Positions 55,100 through 64,000 of a stretch of DNA of 64,000 nt are shown here, one piece after another. Both the position numbers and the translations under genes were made by a program. The notes beneath the pieces are model-generated. The model saw only the letters and a list, made by a program, of their open reading frames with translations, was not told the DNA's origin and searched no databases. The DNA is from [Mycobacterium] fortunisiensis. GTDB taxonomy: Bacteria; Actinomycetota; Actinomycetes; Mycobacteriales; Mycobacteriaceae. The stretch lies in assembly GCF_019050325.1 (NCBI RefSeq), contig NZ_VOMB01000002.1, positions 412,830 to 476,829 of the forward strand. The letters are read 5' to 3'. The stretch's first letter is position 1. Every line of letters begins with the position of its first letter.

Positions 55100-56137
55100 A
55101 TGCCGATCGCCACGCCCGAGGTGTATGCCGAGATGCTGGGCCGGGCCAAGGAGCATTCCTTCGCGTTCCCGGCCATCAACTGCACGTCGTCGGAGACGAT
55201 CAACGCCGCCATCAAGGGCTTCGCCGAAGCGGGTAGCGACGGCATCATCCAGTTCTCGACCGGCGGGGCCGAGTTCGCCTCGGGGCTGGGCGTCAAGGAC
55301 ATGGTGACCGGTGCCGTCGCCCTGGCCGAGTTCGCCCACGTGATCGCCGCGAAGTACCCGGTCACCGTGGCCCTGCACACCGACCACTGTCCGAAGGACA
55401 AACTCGACACCTATGTGCGGCCGCTGCTGGCGATCTCGCGTGAGCGGGTCGCGGCCGGACGCAATCCGCTGTTCCAATCGCACATGTGGGACGGCTCGGC
55501 GGTGCCGATCGACGAGAACCTCACCATCGCCCAGGAGCTGCTGCGGGCCGCCGCGGCCGCGAAGATCGTGCTGGAGGTGGAGATCGGCGTCGTCGGCGGG
55601 GAAGAGGACGGCGTCGAGGCCGAGATCAACGACAAGCTCTACACCAGTTCCGACGATTTCGAGAAGACCATCGACGCGTTGGGTGCCGGTGAGCAGGGTG
55701 CCTATCTCCTGGCCGCGACGTTCGGCAACGTGCACGGCGTGTACAAGCCGGGCAACGTGGTGCTGCGTCCCGAGGTGCTGGCCGAAGGGCAACGGGTGGC
55801 CGCCGCCAAGCTCGGATTACCGGACGACGCAAAGCCTTTCGACTTCGTCTTCCACGGTGGCTCGGGCTCGCTGAAGTCCGAGATCGAGGACTCCCTCAAA
55901 TACGGCGTGGTGAAGATGAACGTCGACACCGACACCCAGTACGCCTTCACCCGGCCGGTGGCCGCGCACATGTTCACCAATTACGACGGTGTGTTGAAGG
56001 TGGACGGAGAAGTCGGCGACAAAAAGGTCTACGACCCGCGCAGCTACCTGAAGAAGGCCGAGGCCTCGATGACCGAGCGCGTCATCGAGGCCTGCAACGA
56101 CCTACACAGCGCCGGGCGCAGCGTCACCGGCGGCTAG
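55100..56137 (+). CDS. fba: Class II fructose-bisphosphate aldolase
   Basis: This 345-residue zinc aldolase has TDHCPKDKLD (zinc-ligand HDHC-like region), EVEIGVVGGEEDG, LLAATFGNVHGVYKPG and FVFHGGSGS, plus the NVDTDTQYAFTRPV stretch specific to class IIA enzymes. It catalyses the reversible aldol cleavage of fructose 1,6-bisphosphate. It stands alone between convergent genes and is preceded by GACGGAAGGAATCGCC. Confidence 0.96.
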   Translation: MPIATPEVYAEMLGRAKEHSFAFPAINCTSSETINAAIKGFAEAGSDGIIQFSTGGAEFASGLGVKDMVTGAVALAEFAHVIAAKYPVTVALHTDHCPKDKLDTYVRPLLAISRERVAAGRNPLFQSHMWDGSAVPIDENLTIAQELLRAAAAAKIVLEVEIGVVGGEEDGVEAEINDKLYTSSDDFEKTIDALGAGEQGAYLLAATFGNVHGVYKPGNVVLRPEVLAEGQRVAAAKLGLPDDAKPFDFVFHGGSGSLKSEIEDSLKYGVVKMNVDTDTQYAFTRPVAAHMFTNYDGVLKVDGEVGDKKVYDPRSYLKKAEASMTERVIEACNDLHSAGRSVTGG

Positions 56138-56727
56138 CCGGCCATGCGCCCGAATCCGAGGATGCCCGCGATCTCGTCGTCATCGAGGGTGTGCACCCGG
56201 ATGCCTCCCTCCTCGTTGCCGCCCACCGTCGTGATCGTGGTGCCGTCCACGGCCACAACGAAATTCGTGTGCAACCCGAGCGGGCTGCCTTCGGCGTACA
56301 TCACCACGTCACCGACTTGCGGGTGGTAGCCGCCGGGCTCGATGAACCGTCCACTGGCCTGGTAGTACTCCTGCAGCGTGTACACGCCCGGGATGCGCCA
56401 GTGTCCGGAATTGGGGTTGGCCAGCGGCTGGCCCGCCTCGTTCAGCACCCAGCTGACGAAGTCGGCGCACCACGGCTCCTCGACGTCCTCGGAGAAATGG
56501 CTGCCGCCGGGCTGGGCGTCGTACTGCGCCTGTAGGACCTCGATGATGCGGGCCTGGGCCGGCTCGAGAGCAGCGCGGTCGATCGCGGGGAAGGGCGTGG
56601 GTCGGGTCAGGACGTGTTGATCGCGAATGAGCACGGTGGCCAGCCCGACCACGATCACCGCGCCGAGTGCGCACAATGTCAACCACACCTTGGGGGTCGA
56701 CCAGAGCTTGGGTGCGCGCAGGGTCAC
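56134..56727 (-). CDS. Membrane-anchored CHAP-domain amidase/peptidase-like protein
   Basis: This 197-residue protein has one N-terminal TM helix (about 13-34), then a CHAP (NlpC/P60-related) fold: the catalytic Cys C87 in EEPWCADFVSW and His H153 in GLHTNFVV. It would hydrolyse peptidoglycan stem peptides or bacterial amide bonds outside the membrane. It takes the place where mgtE lies in M. tuberculosis, and its stop overlaps fba by four bases. Confidence 0.82.
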   Translation of the reverse strand: MTLRAPKLWSTPKVWLTLCALGAVIVVGLATVLIRDQHVLTRPTPFPAIDRAALEPAQARIIEVLQAQYDAQPGGSHFSEDVEEPWCADFVSWVLNEAGQPLANPNSGHWRIPGVYTLQEYYQASGRFIEPGGYHPQVGDVVMYAEGSPLGLHTNFVVAVDGTTITTVGGNEEGGIRVHTLDDDEIAGILGFGRMAG

Positions 56728-56736
56728 CCGGTCAGG

Positions 56737-57504
56737 CTAGCCGGTGGGGGCCTGGCAGATCTTCCACTGGTTGTCGCGGAACTGCAGGTCGAAGCTGCGG
56801 GTGGACCGGGTTTGCGGGGCGAAGGCCATGAAGCTCGTCACGTTGGCCTCGGCGTGATCGCCGTTGACCACGACCTGGTCGATGCTGGCGACCACCGGGT
56901 ACTGCTTGGCTGCTTCGACCCGGGCATGGGTTTCGTCCCAGGCCTGCTGGTCGTACTTGACGTAGTTGTCCCGGGTGCTGCCGCAGGTGATCGACCGCAG
57001 GGCGGCCAGATCGCCGCGCTGGATGGCGGAGTCGAAGTCCTCGATGGTCGCTTTGACCTGGTCCTCCTGGGAGCTCGACGAGGAGGAGTCCCGGGTCAGC
57101 AGAACGGTGCCGAGCACCGCGATCGCCACCAGCGCGGCGATCACCAGTAGGACCGCGATCACCCAGCCCCAGCTACGGCGGGCGGTGGTCGGCGGCGTCT
57201 CGTCCGATTCCTCACGCGGTGGGATCACCTGTGGAGCAGCACCTTTCGGTACCTCCGCAGCGACGGTGTCGCCGTCGGCCGGTGGGGCGAAGACCTCGGT
57301 CTCGGGGTCCGGCGGGGTGTCGATCTTCTGCGTCGAGTCGTCAAACCCCGACGGCGCGGTGAAGCGCCGCTCCTCATCGAGGTGCACGGCCTCGGTGACC
57401 TCATCGCGTGAGCCGATGATCTCGGTGGCCGGGTCGGTCAGCTCCGACAGCTCGACCTTCTCGGTAGGTGTGTTGTCCTCGTCCCGTCCCGTTGGGTTCG
57501 ACAT
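56737..57504 (-). CDS. Single-pass membrane protein (Rv0361-like)
   Basis: This 255-residue protein has a long acidic cytoplasmic N-terminus (about 1-110) rich in Glu/Asp/Thr/Pro, one TM helix (about 112-135), then a Ser-rich linker (SSSSS) and an outer alpha/beta domain with a Cys pair (ITCGST and KICQAP). It resembles Rv0361 and DUF4878-type domains. The gene ends ten bases ahead of the CHAP gene start, so they may form an envelope-linked operon. Function is unknown. Confidence 0.76.
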   Translation of the reverse strand: MSNPTGRDEDNTPTEKVELSELTDPATEIIGSRDEVTEAVHLDEERRFTAPSGFDDSTQKIDTPPDPETEVFAPPADGDTVAAEVPKGAAPQVIPPREESDETPPTTARRSWGWVIAVLLVIAALVAIAVLGTVLLTRDSSSSSSQEDQVKATIEDFDSAIQRGDLAALRSITCGSTRDNYVKYDQQAWDETHARVEAAKQYPVVASIDQVVVNGDHAEANVTSFMAFAPQTRSTRSFDLQFRDNQWKICQAPTG

Positions 57505-57568
57505 CCCTGCTGCGGTCCTCCCGTACGTCGGTACCGGTGGAGCTTATCGGTCGGTGCACAATAGGCCC

Positions 57569-57985
57569 ATGACACGGATGGGTGATCTGTTGGGACCGGA
57601 GCCGGTCCTGCTTCCCGGGGACCCGGAGGCGGAGGACGAATTGGCCGCGGGCGAAAAGCCCGCCGTGGTGGCCGCCGCGCACCCGTCGGCATCGATCGCC
57701 TGGGCGGTGCTGGCTGAGCAGGCGCTCGCCGACGACAAGGCCGTCACCGCCTACGCGTATGCCCGCACCGGCTACCACCGCGGGTTGGATCAGCTGCGGC
57801 GCAACGGCTGGAAGGGTTTCGGCCCGGTTCCGTTCGCCCATGAGCCCAACCAGGGGTTCCTGCGGTGCGTGGCGTCGTTGGCGCGGGCCGCGGACGACAT
57901 CGGCGAGACCGACGAGTTCCAGCGCTGCCTGGACCTGCTCGACGATTGCGACCCGTCGGCGCGCGGCGAGCTCGGCCTGGCCTAG
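57569..57985 (+). CDS. DUF3151 protein (Rv0360c-like)
   Basis: This 138-residue soluble protein matches the actinobacterial DUF3151 family: PEVLLPGDPEAE-like start, then AVTAYAYARTGYHRGLDQLRRNGWKG and EPNQGFLRCVASLARAA. The TPR-like helix pairing suggests a protein-binding role. It overlaps the CDF transporter stop by four bases, tail to tail. Function is not known. Confidence 0.84.
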   Translation: MTRMGDLLGPEPVLLPGDPEAEDELAAGEKPAVVAAAHPSASIAWAVLAEQALADDKAVTAYAYARTGYHRGLDQLRRNGWKGFGPVPFAHEPNQGFLRCVASLARAADDIGETDEFQRCLDLLDDCDPSARGELGLA

Positions 57986-58881
57986 TCCTTCGCTTCGCAG
58001 GAACAGTCTTCCGCCGCGTCGGGCGGCTCCACCTGAACGGTGGCGTGCGCCAGGCCCCGGGCATGCAGCACCGCACGGGCATCGTCGAGTACCCGGGCGG
58101 TGTCGGCGCTGCTGGTCAGGTGGGCGGTGACCATGTCCTTGCCGGGCACCAGCGTCCAGACGTGCAGATCGTGGACGCCGGTGACGCCGTCGACCGAGGC
58201 CAGCGCAGCCCGGAGTTCGTCGACGTCGATGTGCTGCGGGGAGGACTCGCTGAGGATCCGCAGGGCAGCCCGGGCCAGCGCGATGGCGCGCGGGAGCACC
58301 CAGAGTGCGACGAGCACGGCGACCACCACGTCCGCGTACGGCCAGCCGGTGGTGACGGTGACGATGCCGGCGATCAGGACGCCGATGCTGCCGACGGTGT
58401 CCGCGACCACTTCCATGTAGGCGCCCTTGACGGCCAGGCTGTCCTTGGAGTGTGAGCGCAGCAGCAGTACCACCACGGCATTGGCGGCCAGGCCGGCCAG
58501 CGCGACGACGATCATCGGGACGCCGGGCACGTCGGGCGCATTGCCCAGGCGCTCGACGGCCTCGTACAGGATGAATGCGGCGACGCCGAGCAGCAGGGCG
58601 GCGTTGGCCACCGCGGTGAAGACCTCGGCCCGGTGCCAGCCGTATGTGCGCGCCGGCGACGAGCTGCCGCGCCGCGCGAGCAATACCGCGGTCAGCCCCA
58701 TGAACATGGCGACCAGGTCGGTGAGCATGTGACCGGCATCGGCCAGCAGCGCGATCGAGTTGATCAGCAGTGCCGTGACCAGTTCGAGGACGAAGAAGCC
58801 GGTGAGGATCGCGGCCGCGATGACCATCCTGCTGACGCGGGTGTCGCTGCTGTGGTGGCTGTGATCGTGGCCGGCGCCCAT
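57982..58881 (-). CDS. Cation diffusion facilitator (Zn/Co/Cd/Ni-type) transporter
   Basis: This 299-residue CDF transporter has a His-rich N-terminus (MGAGHDHSHH), six TM helices, and the paired metal-site motifs HMLTDLVAM (helix 2) and EVVADTVGS (helix 5). The cytoplasmic C-terminal domain ends in a Cys-containing tail (EDCSCEAKD). It exports divalent metal in exchange for protons. A perfect palindrome lies directly before its start, indicating metal-responsive repression. Confidence 0.9.
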   Translation of the reverse strand: MGAGHDHSHHSSDTRVSRMVIAAAILTGFFVLELVTALLINSIALLADAGHMLTDLVAMFMGLTAVLLARRGSSSPARTYGWHRAEVFTAVANAALLLGVAAFILYEAVERLGNAPDVPGVPMIVVALAGLAANAVVVLLLRSHSKDSLAVKGAYMEVVADTVGSIGVLIAGIVTVTTGWPYADVVVAVLVALWVLPRAIALARAALRILSESSPQHIDVDELRAALASVDGVTGVHDLHVWTLVPGKDMVTAHLTSSADTARVLDDARAVLHARGLAHATVQVEPPDAAEDCSCEAKD

Positions 58882-58890
58882 GCCGAGAAT

Positions 58891-58910
58891 ATATGCGTAA
58901 ATACGCATAT
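58891..58910. promoter_or_regulatory. 20-bp palindrome upstream of CDF gene, ArsR/SmtB-type operator
   Basis: ATATGCGTA-AA-TACGCATAT is a perfect 9-2-9 palindrome ending nine bases before the transporter's ATG (on the minus strand). AT-rich palindromes with a two-base centre are typical of ArsR/SmtB metal sensors. No such regulator gene is adjacent. Confidence 0.7.
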
Positions 58911-58920
58911 GTGGCAAGCG

Positions 58921-59700
58921 TCAGAGCCAGGCTGACCAGAACCGGGTCAACTGGCTGCCGATGGACACCAGTTGGCTCGGCACGCCGGAGACGTCGACGA
59001 ACCAGAACACCACCGAGAAGAACCACCGGTTGAGCGCAGGCGTGAACAGCAGGATCAACAGGATGAACAGGCCCCACTGCTTGGCGGGCGCCACGGCCCG
59101 CTGCGTGTCGGGGCTCAGGTGGGGCTCCAGTGCGCCGTAGCCGTCCAGCCCCGGCACCGGTAGCAGATTCAGCACGACCGCGGTGACCTGGAGGAAGGCC
59201 AGGAACGCCAGGCCGGACCAGAACACGCCATGGCCCGGGTCGTAGAACGCCGCGACGATGCCCAGCAGCAGCGCCGCCAGCACCACATTGGCGGTCGGGC
59301 CGGCCAAGCTGACCAGGGTCTTCTGTCGGGCCGTCATCCACGAGGTCCGGACGTACACCGCGCCACCGGGCAGCCCGATTCCGCCCAGCGCGATGACCAG
59401 CACCGGAAAACCCAGGGACAGCAGGGGATGGGAGTACTTGAGCGGGTTGAGGGTCAGATACCCGCGCACTGCGACGTCGTGATCGCCGAATCGCCAGGCG
59501 GTGTAGGCGTGACCGAATTCATGCAGGCACAGCGACACCAGCCAGCCCGCGATCACCAGGATGAACACGCCCACATACGACAGCGGCTTGACGTTGTCGG
59601 CGGCCAGCCAGGCCAGCACCCCACCGGCGACAGTGAGCGCGACGACGGCCAGGAAGACCGGGCTGGGCCGTACCGACTGATGCATCGGGCGGATGTTCAC
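58921..59700 (-). CDS. M50-family site-2-protease-like membrane metalloprotease (Rv0359-like)
   Basis: This 259-residue intramembrane zinc protease has H60-EFG-H64 in the second helix and the second metal motif N-LLPVPGLDG (D186). It would cleave membrane-spanning regulatory proteins such as anti-sigma factors. It starts at GTG 59700 (ATG 59685 would shorten it by five residues). It is ten bases ahead of the next minus-strand gene. Confidence 0.9.
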   Translation of the reverse strand: MNIRPMHQSVRPSPVFLAVVALTVAGGVLAWLAADNVKPLSYVGVFILVIAGWLVSLCLHEFGHAYTAWRFGDHDVAVRGYLTLNPLKYSHPLLSLGFPVLVIALGGIGLPGGAVYVRTSWMTARQKTLVSLAGPTANVVLAALLLGIVAAFYDPGHGVFWSGLAFLAFLQVTAVVLNLLPVPGLDGYGALEPHLSPDTQRAVAPAKQWGLFILLILLFTPALNRWFFSVVFWFVDVSGVPSQLVSIGSQLTRFWSAWL

Positions 59701-59709
59701 GATTCGACG

Positions 59710-60291
59710 CTAGCCGACGCGCAGCCAACCCTCGGTGTGCCGGTAGAACGTGGAGCGACGCACCGTCCGCGGTGCGGGCACCCCGTCGCGGATGACTTGC
59801 GCACCCGGGGTGCCCAGTTGCGCGGCGCGTCCGACGACCCAGCGGTTCGGCCGGCCCCGCGCGGTGAGCAGGCTGGCGCGCAGGCCCGGCAGGTCCGAGG
59901 TGGGTTCCACCCGGACGCCGGGGGCTTCACCGTCGAACAGCACGCAGTCGTCGACGATGGCTTCGCCCTGTAGCTGCGCACCGTCGAGCCCGTGCCATTG
60001 TGCGGCGCTGACCAGCACCGTTCCGGTCTCGTCGCGGATCAGCGGGACACGCCGGGCCGGGGCGCGCAGCGCGCGCCGGGCCGACCAGTTGCCCGTGGCC
60101 GGTGCCACCTCGACGTCGAGCCGATCGGCGCGCAGCAGCGCGGTGAGCACCGCGGCCAGCTCGGCGTCGCCGCCGGTCACGACCACCCTGCGGTAGTTTC
60201 CGACATCGTCCATGTCGACCTGTGGCAGGCCGCGCAGCGGGCGCGGGACACGCGTCGCAGCGGCCACCGCAACCTCACCTGCGGTGCTCAA
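59710..60291 (-). CDS. Conserved hypothetical protein (Rv0358-like)
   Basis: This 193-residue protein starts at TTG 60291 with GGAG correctly placed. An alpha/beta N-terminal half (YRRVVVTGGDAELAAVLTALLRADRLDVEV) resembles a nucleotide-binding or NAD-kinase-like fold, without a clear catalytic motif. It is cotranscribed with the M50 protease gene downstream and lies divergent from purA. No function can be assigned. Confidence 0.7.
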   Translation of the reverse strand: MSTAGEVAVAAATRVPRPLRGLPQVDMDDVGNYRRVVVTGGDAELAAVLTALLRADRLDVEVAPATGNWSARRALRAPARRVPLIRDETGTVLVSAAQWHGLDGAQLQGEAIVDDCVLFDGEAPGVRVEPTSDLPGLRASLLTARGRPNRWVVGRAAQLGTPGAQVIRDGVPAPRTVRRSTFYRHTEGWLRVG

Positions 60292-60381
60292 AACTGCTCC
60301 TCGAGGTCGGACAAATGGGTTCCTGGCGTGTGCTGGGATAAGGTGGCCTACCGGCTGCATCACATTAGTGCGGAAGATTAG

Positions 60382-62320
<1,939 letters not shown>

Positions 62321-62324
<4 letters not shown>

Positions 62325-63067
62325 ATGGCGGTACGGCCGCCGTCGGCCGCCAGTACTGCGCCATGGATGAAGCTCGCCTCCTCGCTGACCAAAAACCCGA
62401 TGACCCTTGCGATTTCGTCGGGCTCAGCGACCCGTCCGGCCGGTGACCGCTTTGCCAGCGCGGCGAGTTGATCGGTGCCGTACTGCTCGGCGGTGCCTTC
62501 GGTGAGGGTGGGGCCAGGCGCCACGGCATTGACCCGCACGCCTTTGGGCCCGTACTCGGCCGCCCAGGATTTCGTCAGCAGGTTCAGCGCGGCCTTCGAC
62601 GAGGCATAGACCGCCGACCCGGCGCTGCCCAGCATCGAGACCATCGTGCTGACATTGACGATGACGCCCTTTCCGCGTGCGGCCATGGTCGGGGCGATCG
62701 CCCCGACGAGGAAGAACGGGATCTTGACGTTGATGTCGTAGCAGGCGTCGAAATCGGCTTCCTGGATACCGGCAGTGGGGCCGAAAACCGCGATCGCGGC
62801 GTTGTTGACCAGAATGTCGACTTGGCCGGTCAGCTCGGCGGCGCGGTCTGCGAGTGTGCGGGCACTGGCGGCATCCGTCAGAGTGGCGCCCACAAAGTCG
62901 GCGGTGCCCCCGGCGTTGCGGATCTCGGTCACCACTTTGGCGCCGCGGTCAACGTCCCGGCCGCTCACCAGGACGTGTGCGCCGCGCTCGGCGAGAAGTG
63001 CTGCGGTGGCGCGGCCGATCCCGCTCGTCGCCCCGGTGACCAATGCATTTTTGCCAGTCAGTGACAT
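62321..63067 (-). CDS. Short-chain dehydrogenase/reductase
   Basis: This 248-residue SDR has the cofactor motif T-G-ATSGIGR (about 11-19), NNAA (about 89-92), catalytic Ser, Y-A-S-S-K and the C-terminal PG-T motif. The Ser in VSTMVSM, Tyr and Lys of YASSK form the catalytic triad. It probably reduces a keto group using NAD(P)H; the substrate is not predictable. It converges on the thioesterase gene with a four-base overlap. Confidence 0.9.
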
Positions 63068-63096
63068 CGCGTCATCGTAGATGCCACGATGACGCA

Positions 63097-63774
63097 GTGG
63101 TCCAACGACATCTGCACCGCTTGTCGACGCCGCGGGCTGCGGCGGCCGCCGGCGTGTTGTTCGCCGTGTTGTTCGGGGTTGCGCTGGTGCTGATCCGCAC
63201 CGCGCTGCCCGAGGGCGCCGAACCCGGTTCCCAATGGATCGAAGGCGCGACCACACGACTGCGGGTGGCAGCCGTGGTGATGCCCTTCGCCGGTATCGCA
63301 TTTCTGTGGTTCATCGGCGTGGTGCGTGACGGATTCGGACGTTTCGAGGACCGGTTCTTCTCCTCGGTCTTCCTCGGCAGTGGAATCCTGTTCCTGGCAA
63401 TGATGTTCGCGTCGTCTGCAGTTGGCGCCGGCTTGATCGCGAGCAAGGCCGGAATGGTCGATGCCGCAGTGCATTCCGAGGTCGCCACCTTCGGGCAGAT
63501 GCTGCTGATGGCGTTGAGCAAGACTTACGGGATCCGGATGGCGGCGGTGTTCATGATGTCGTTGGCCACGATCTGGCTGAAAACAGGTCTGATGCCCCGC
63601 GCGCTCGTCTTCACGACCTACCTCGTCGCGGCGATGCTGCTGCTCGGTAGCGAATTGAGCATGTGGTTGACGCTGGCCTTCCCGGCGTGGGTGCTTGCCG
63701 TCAGCGTGCTGCTCCTGGTCCGCGCTGGGGTCATCGATCTCCCAGGGGACGGCGAGAGTTCCGTCCGGCCCTGA
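63097..63774 (+). CDS. Polytopic membrane protein
   Basis: This 225-residue protein has five or six predicted TM helices, with a polar extracytoplasmic loop after the first (PEGAEPGSQWIEGATTRLR) and a charged loop (VRDGFGRFEDRFF). No known family was recognised. Start GTG 63097 lies 29 bases from the divergent SDR start. Function unknown. Confidence 0.7.
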   Translation: MVQRHLHRLSTPRAAAAAGVLFAVLFGVALVLIRTALPEGAEPGSQWIEGATTRLRVAAVVMPFAGIAFLWFIGVVRDGFGRFEDRFFSSVFLGSGILFLAMMFASSAVGAGLIASKAGMVDAAVHSEVATFGQMLLMALSKTYGIRMAAVFMMSLATIWLKTGLMPRALVFTTYLVAAMLLLGSELSMWLTLAFPAWVLAVSVLLLVRAGVIDLPGDGESSVRP

Positions 63775-63841
63775 GCTTGTGGTCTATCTGTCACCGATGT
63801 CCTGAGAGATCGGCCACTTTTGTCTGTGCCCGATGGCATAA

Positions 63842-63857
63842 TCGAATACATGTTCGA
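63842..63857. promoter_or_regulatory. SOS box (LexA site) at 13E12 gene start
   Basis: TCGAATACATGTTCGA fits the mycobacterial SOS box TCGAAC-N4-GTTCGA with a single mismatch. It covers the ATG at 63850, so LexA would block initiation directly. Confidence 0.75.
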
Positions 63858-64000
63858 CAGTGATGGTGAAGGCGGTTCCGGGGCCGATGCGGGGGCTGGG
63901 CTGATCGACGCGATCACCACCGCCGCCCGGGCCGAATCAGCGGCCATCGCCGCCCGACTGGCCGCCATCGGCGAGTTGGATCTGCGCCGGGAAGCCGAAC
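63850..64000 (+). CDS. 13E12-repeat/DUF222 (HNH endonuclease family) protein, N-terminal part
   Basis: The gene runs off the window; only the first 50 residues are seen. ATARAESAAIAARLAAIGELDLRRE-type helix and the SOS box over the start codon are typical of the 13E12/DUF222 family, whose full members carry a C-terminal HNH nuclease domain. In M. tuberculosis several such genes are DNA-damage inducible. The HNH part is not visible here. Confidence 0.72.
   Translation, partial: MFDSDGEGGSGADAGAGLIDAITTAARAESAAIAARLAAIGELDLRREAE

Noticed and set aside
57401..59341. 646-codon minus-strand open frame
   Set aside because: It spans four separate genes (Rv0361-like, DUF3151, CDF, M50) out of frame, is Arg/Gly/Pro-rich and is not a plausible protein.

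Overview
The window reads as chromosomal DNA of a mycobacterium, most likely a rapidly growing Mycolicibacterium-type species. It is GC-rich throughout, with GTG and TTG starts and many 4-base ATGA/GTGA gene overlaps. It carries iniB-iniA-iniC, dnaK-grpE-dnaJ-hspR with HAIR operators, clpB, ttfA, an aerobic CO dehydrogenase cluster, fba and purA. From memory these are the genes of the M. tuberculosis Rv0341-Rv0385 interval. The part from the Rv0385-like gene to purA runs in the opposite orientation to M. tuberculosis, and several accessory blocks are inserted. No rRNA, tRNA, CRISPR array or insertion sequence was seen.

Layout. 1-7035: the envelope-stress ini genes, followed by a membrane-anchored Hsp70-like ATPase and two small membrane proteins with Thr-rich tails. 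7075-9555: an F420-type oxidoreductase, a TIGR03085-type protein, a lipoprotein and a secreted Cys/Trp-repeat protein. 9609-19148: a divergent Wzx-type polysaccharide locus with a flippase, four glycosyltransferases, a YdcF protein, an initiating phosphoglycosyltransferase and a polytopic GT-C/Wzy-like protein. A 578-base regulatory gap lies in its middle. 19093-21345: an accessory patch with an alarmone-hydrolase-like HD protein and a RelA/SpoT-like synthetase followed by a small ORF, possibly a toxSAS-like module. 21392-25650: the HspR-controlled chaperone operon and its terminator.

25594-34792: aldose epimerase, flavohemoprotein-like reductase, an ABC-2-like membrane protein with a divergent TetR, and a small ESX-substrate cluster (EspH-, EspA/EspE- and EspC-like) surrounding two tandem paralogous membrane proteins. 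CYTH, GAP-family and GT1 genes follow. 34825-37518: clpB with its own HAIR site and a long inverted-repeat terminator. 37530-44924: a Rieske oxygenase plus oxidoreductase pair with a divergent TetR, then ttfA, a lipoprotein, an RNA methyltransferase, a GH76 enzyme and an F420-type oxidoreductase.

44929-54333: a LysR regulator divergent from xdhC-coxM-coxS-coxL-xdhC-coxD-coxG-coxE, encoding a form I Mo/Cu CO dehydrogenase and its maturation and membrane-coupling factors. A CRP-type palindrome overlaps the coxM start. 54330-64000: housekeeping genes (DedA, fba, CHAP, Rv0361-like, DUF3151, CDF transporter, M50 protease, purA, thioesterase, SDR, a membrane protein) and the start of a 13E12/DUF222 gene whose start codon lies inside an SOS box.

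Functionally, three themes stand out: envelope stress and envelope building, protein quality control under HspR, and CO oxidation for persistence. Three accessory blocks (polysaccharide, alarmone and Esp) are the parts least explained by standard mycobacterial gene content.
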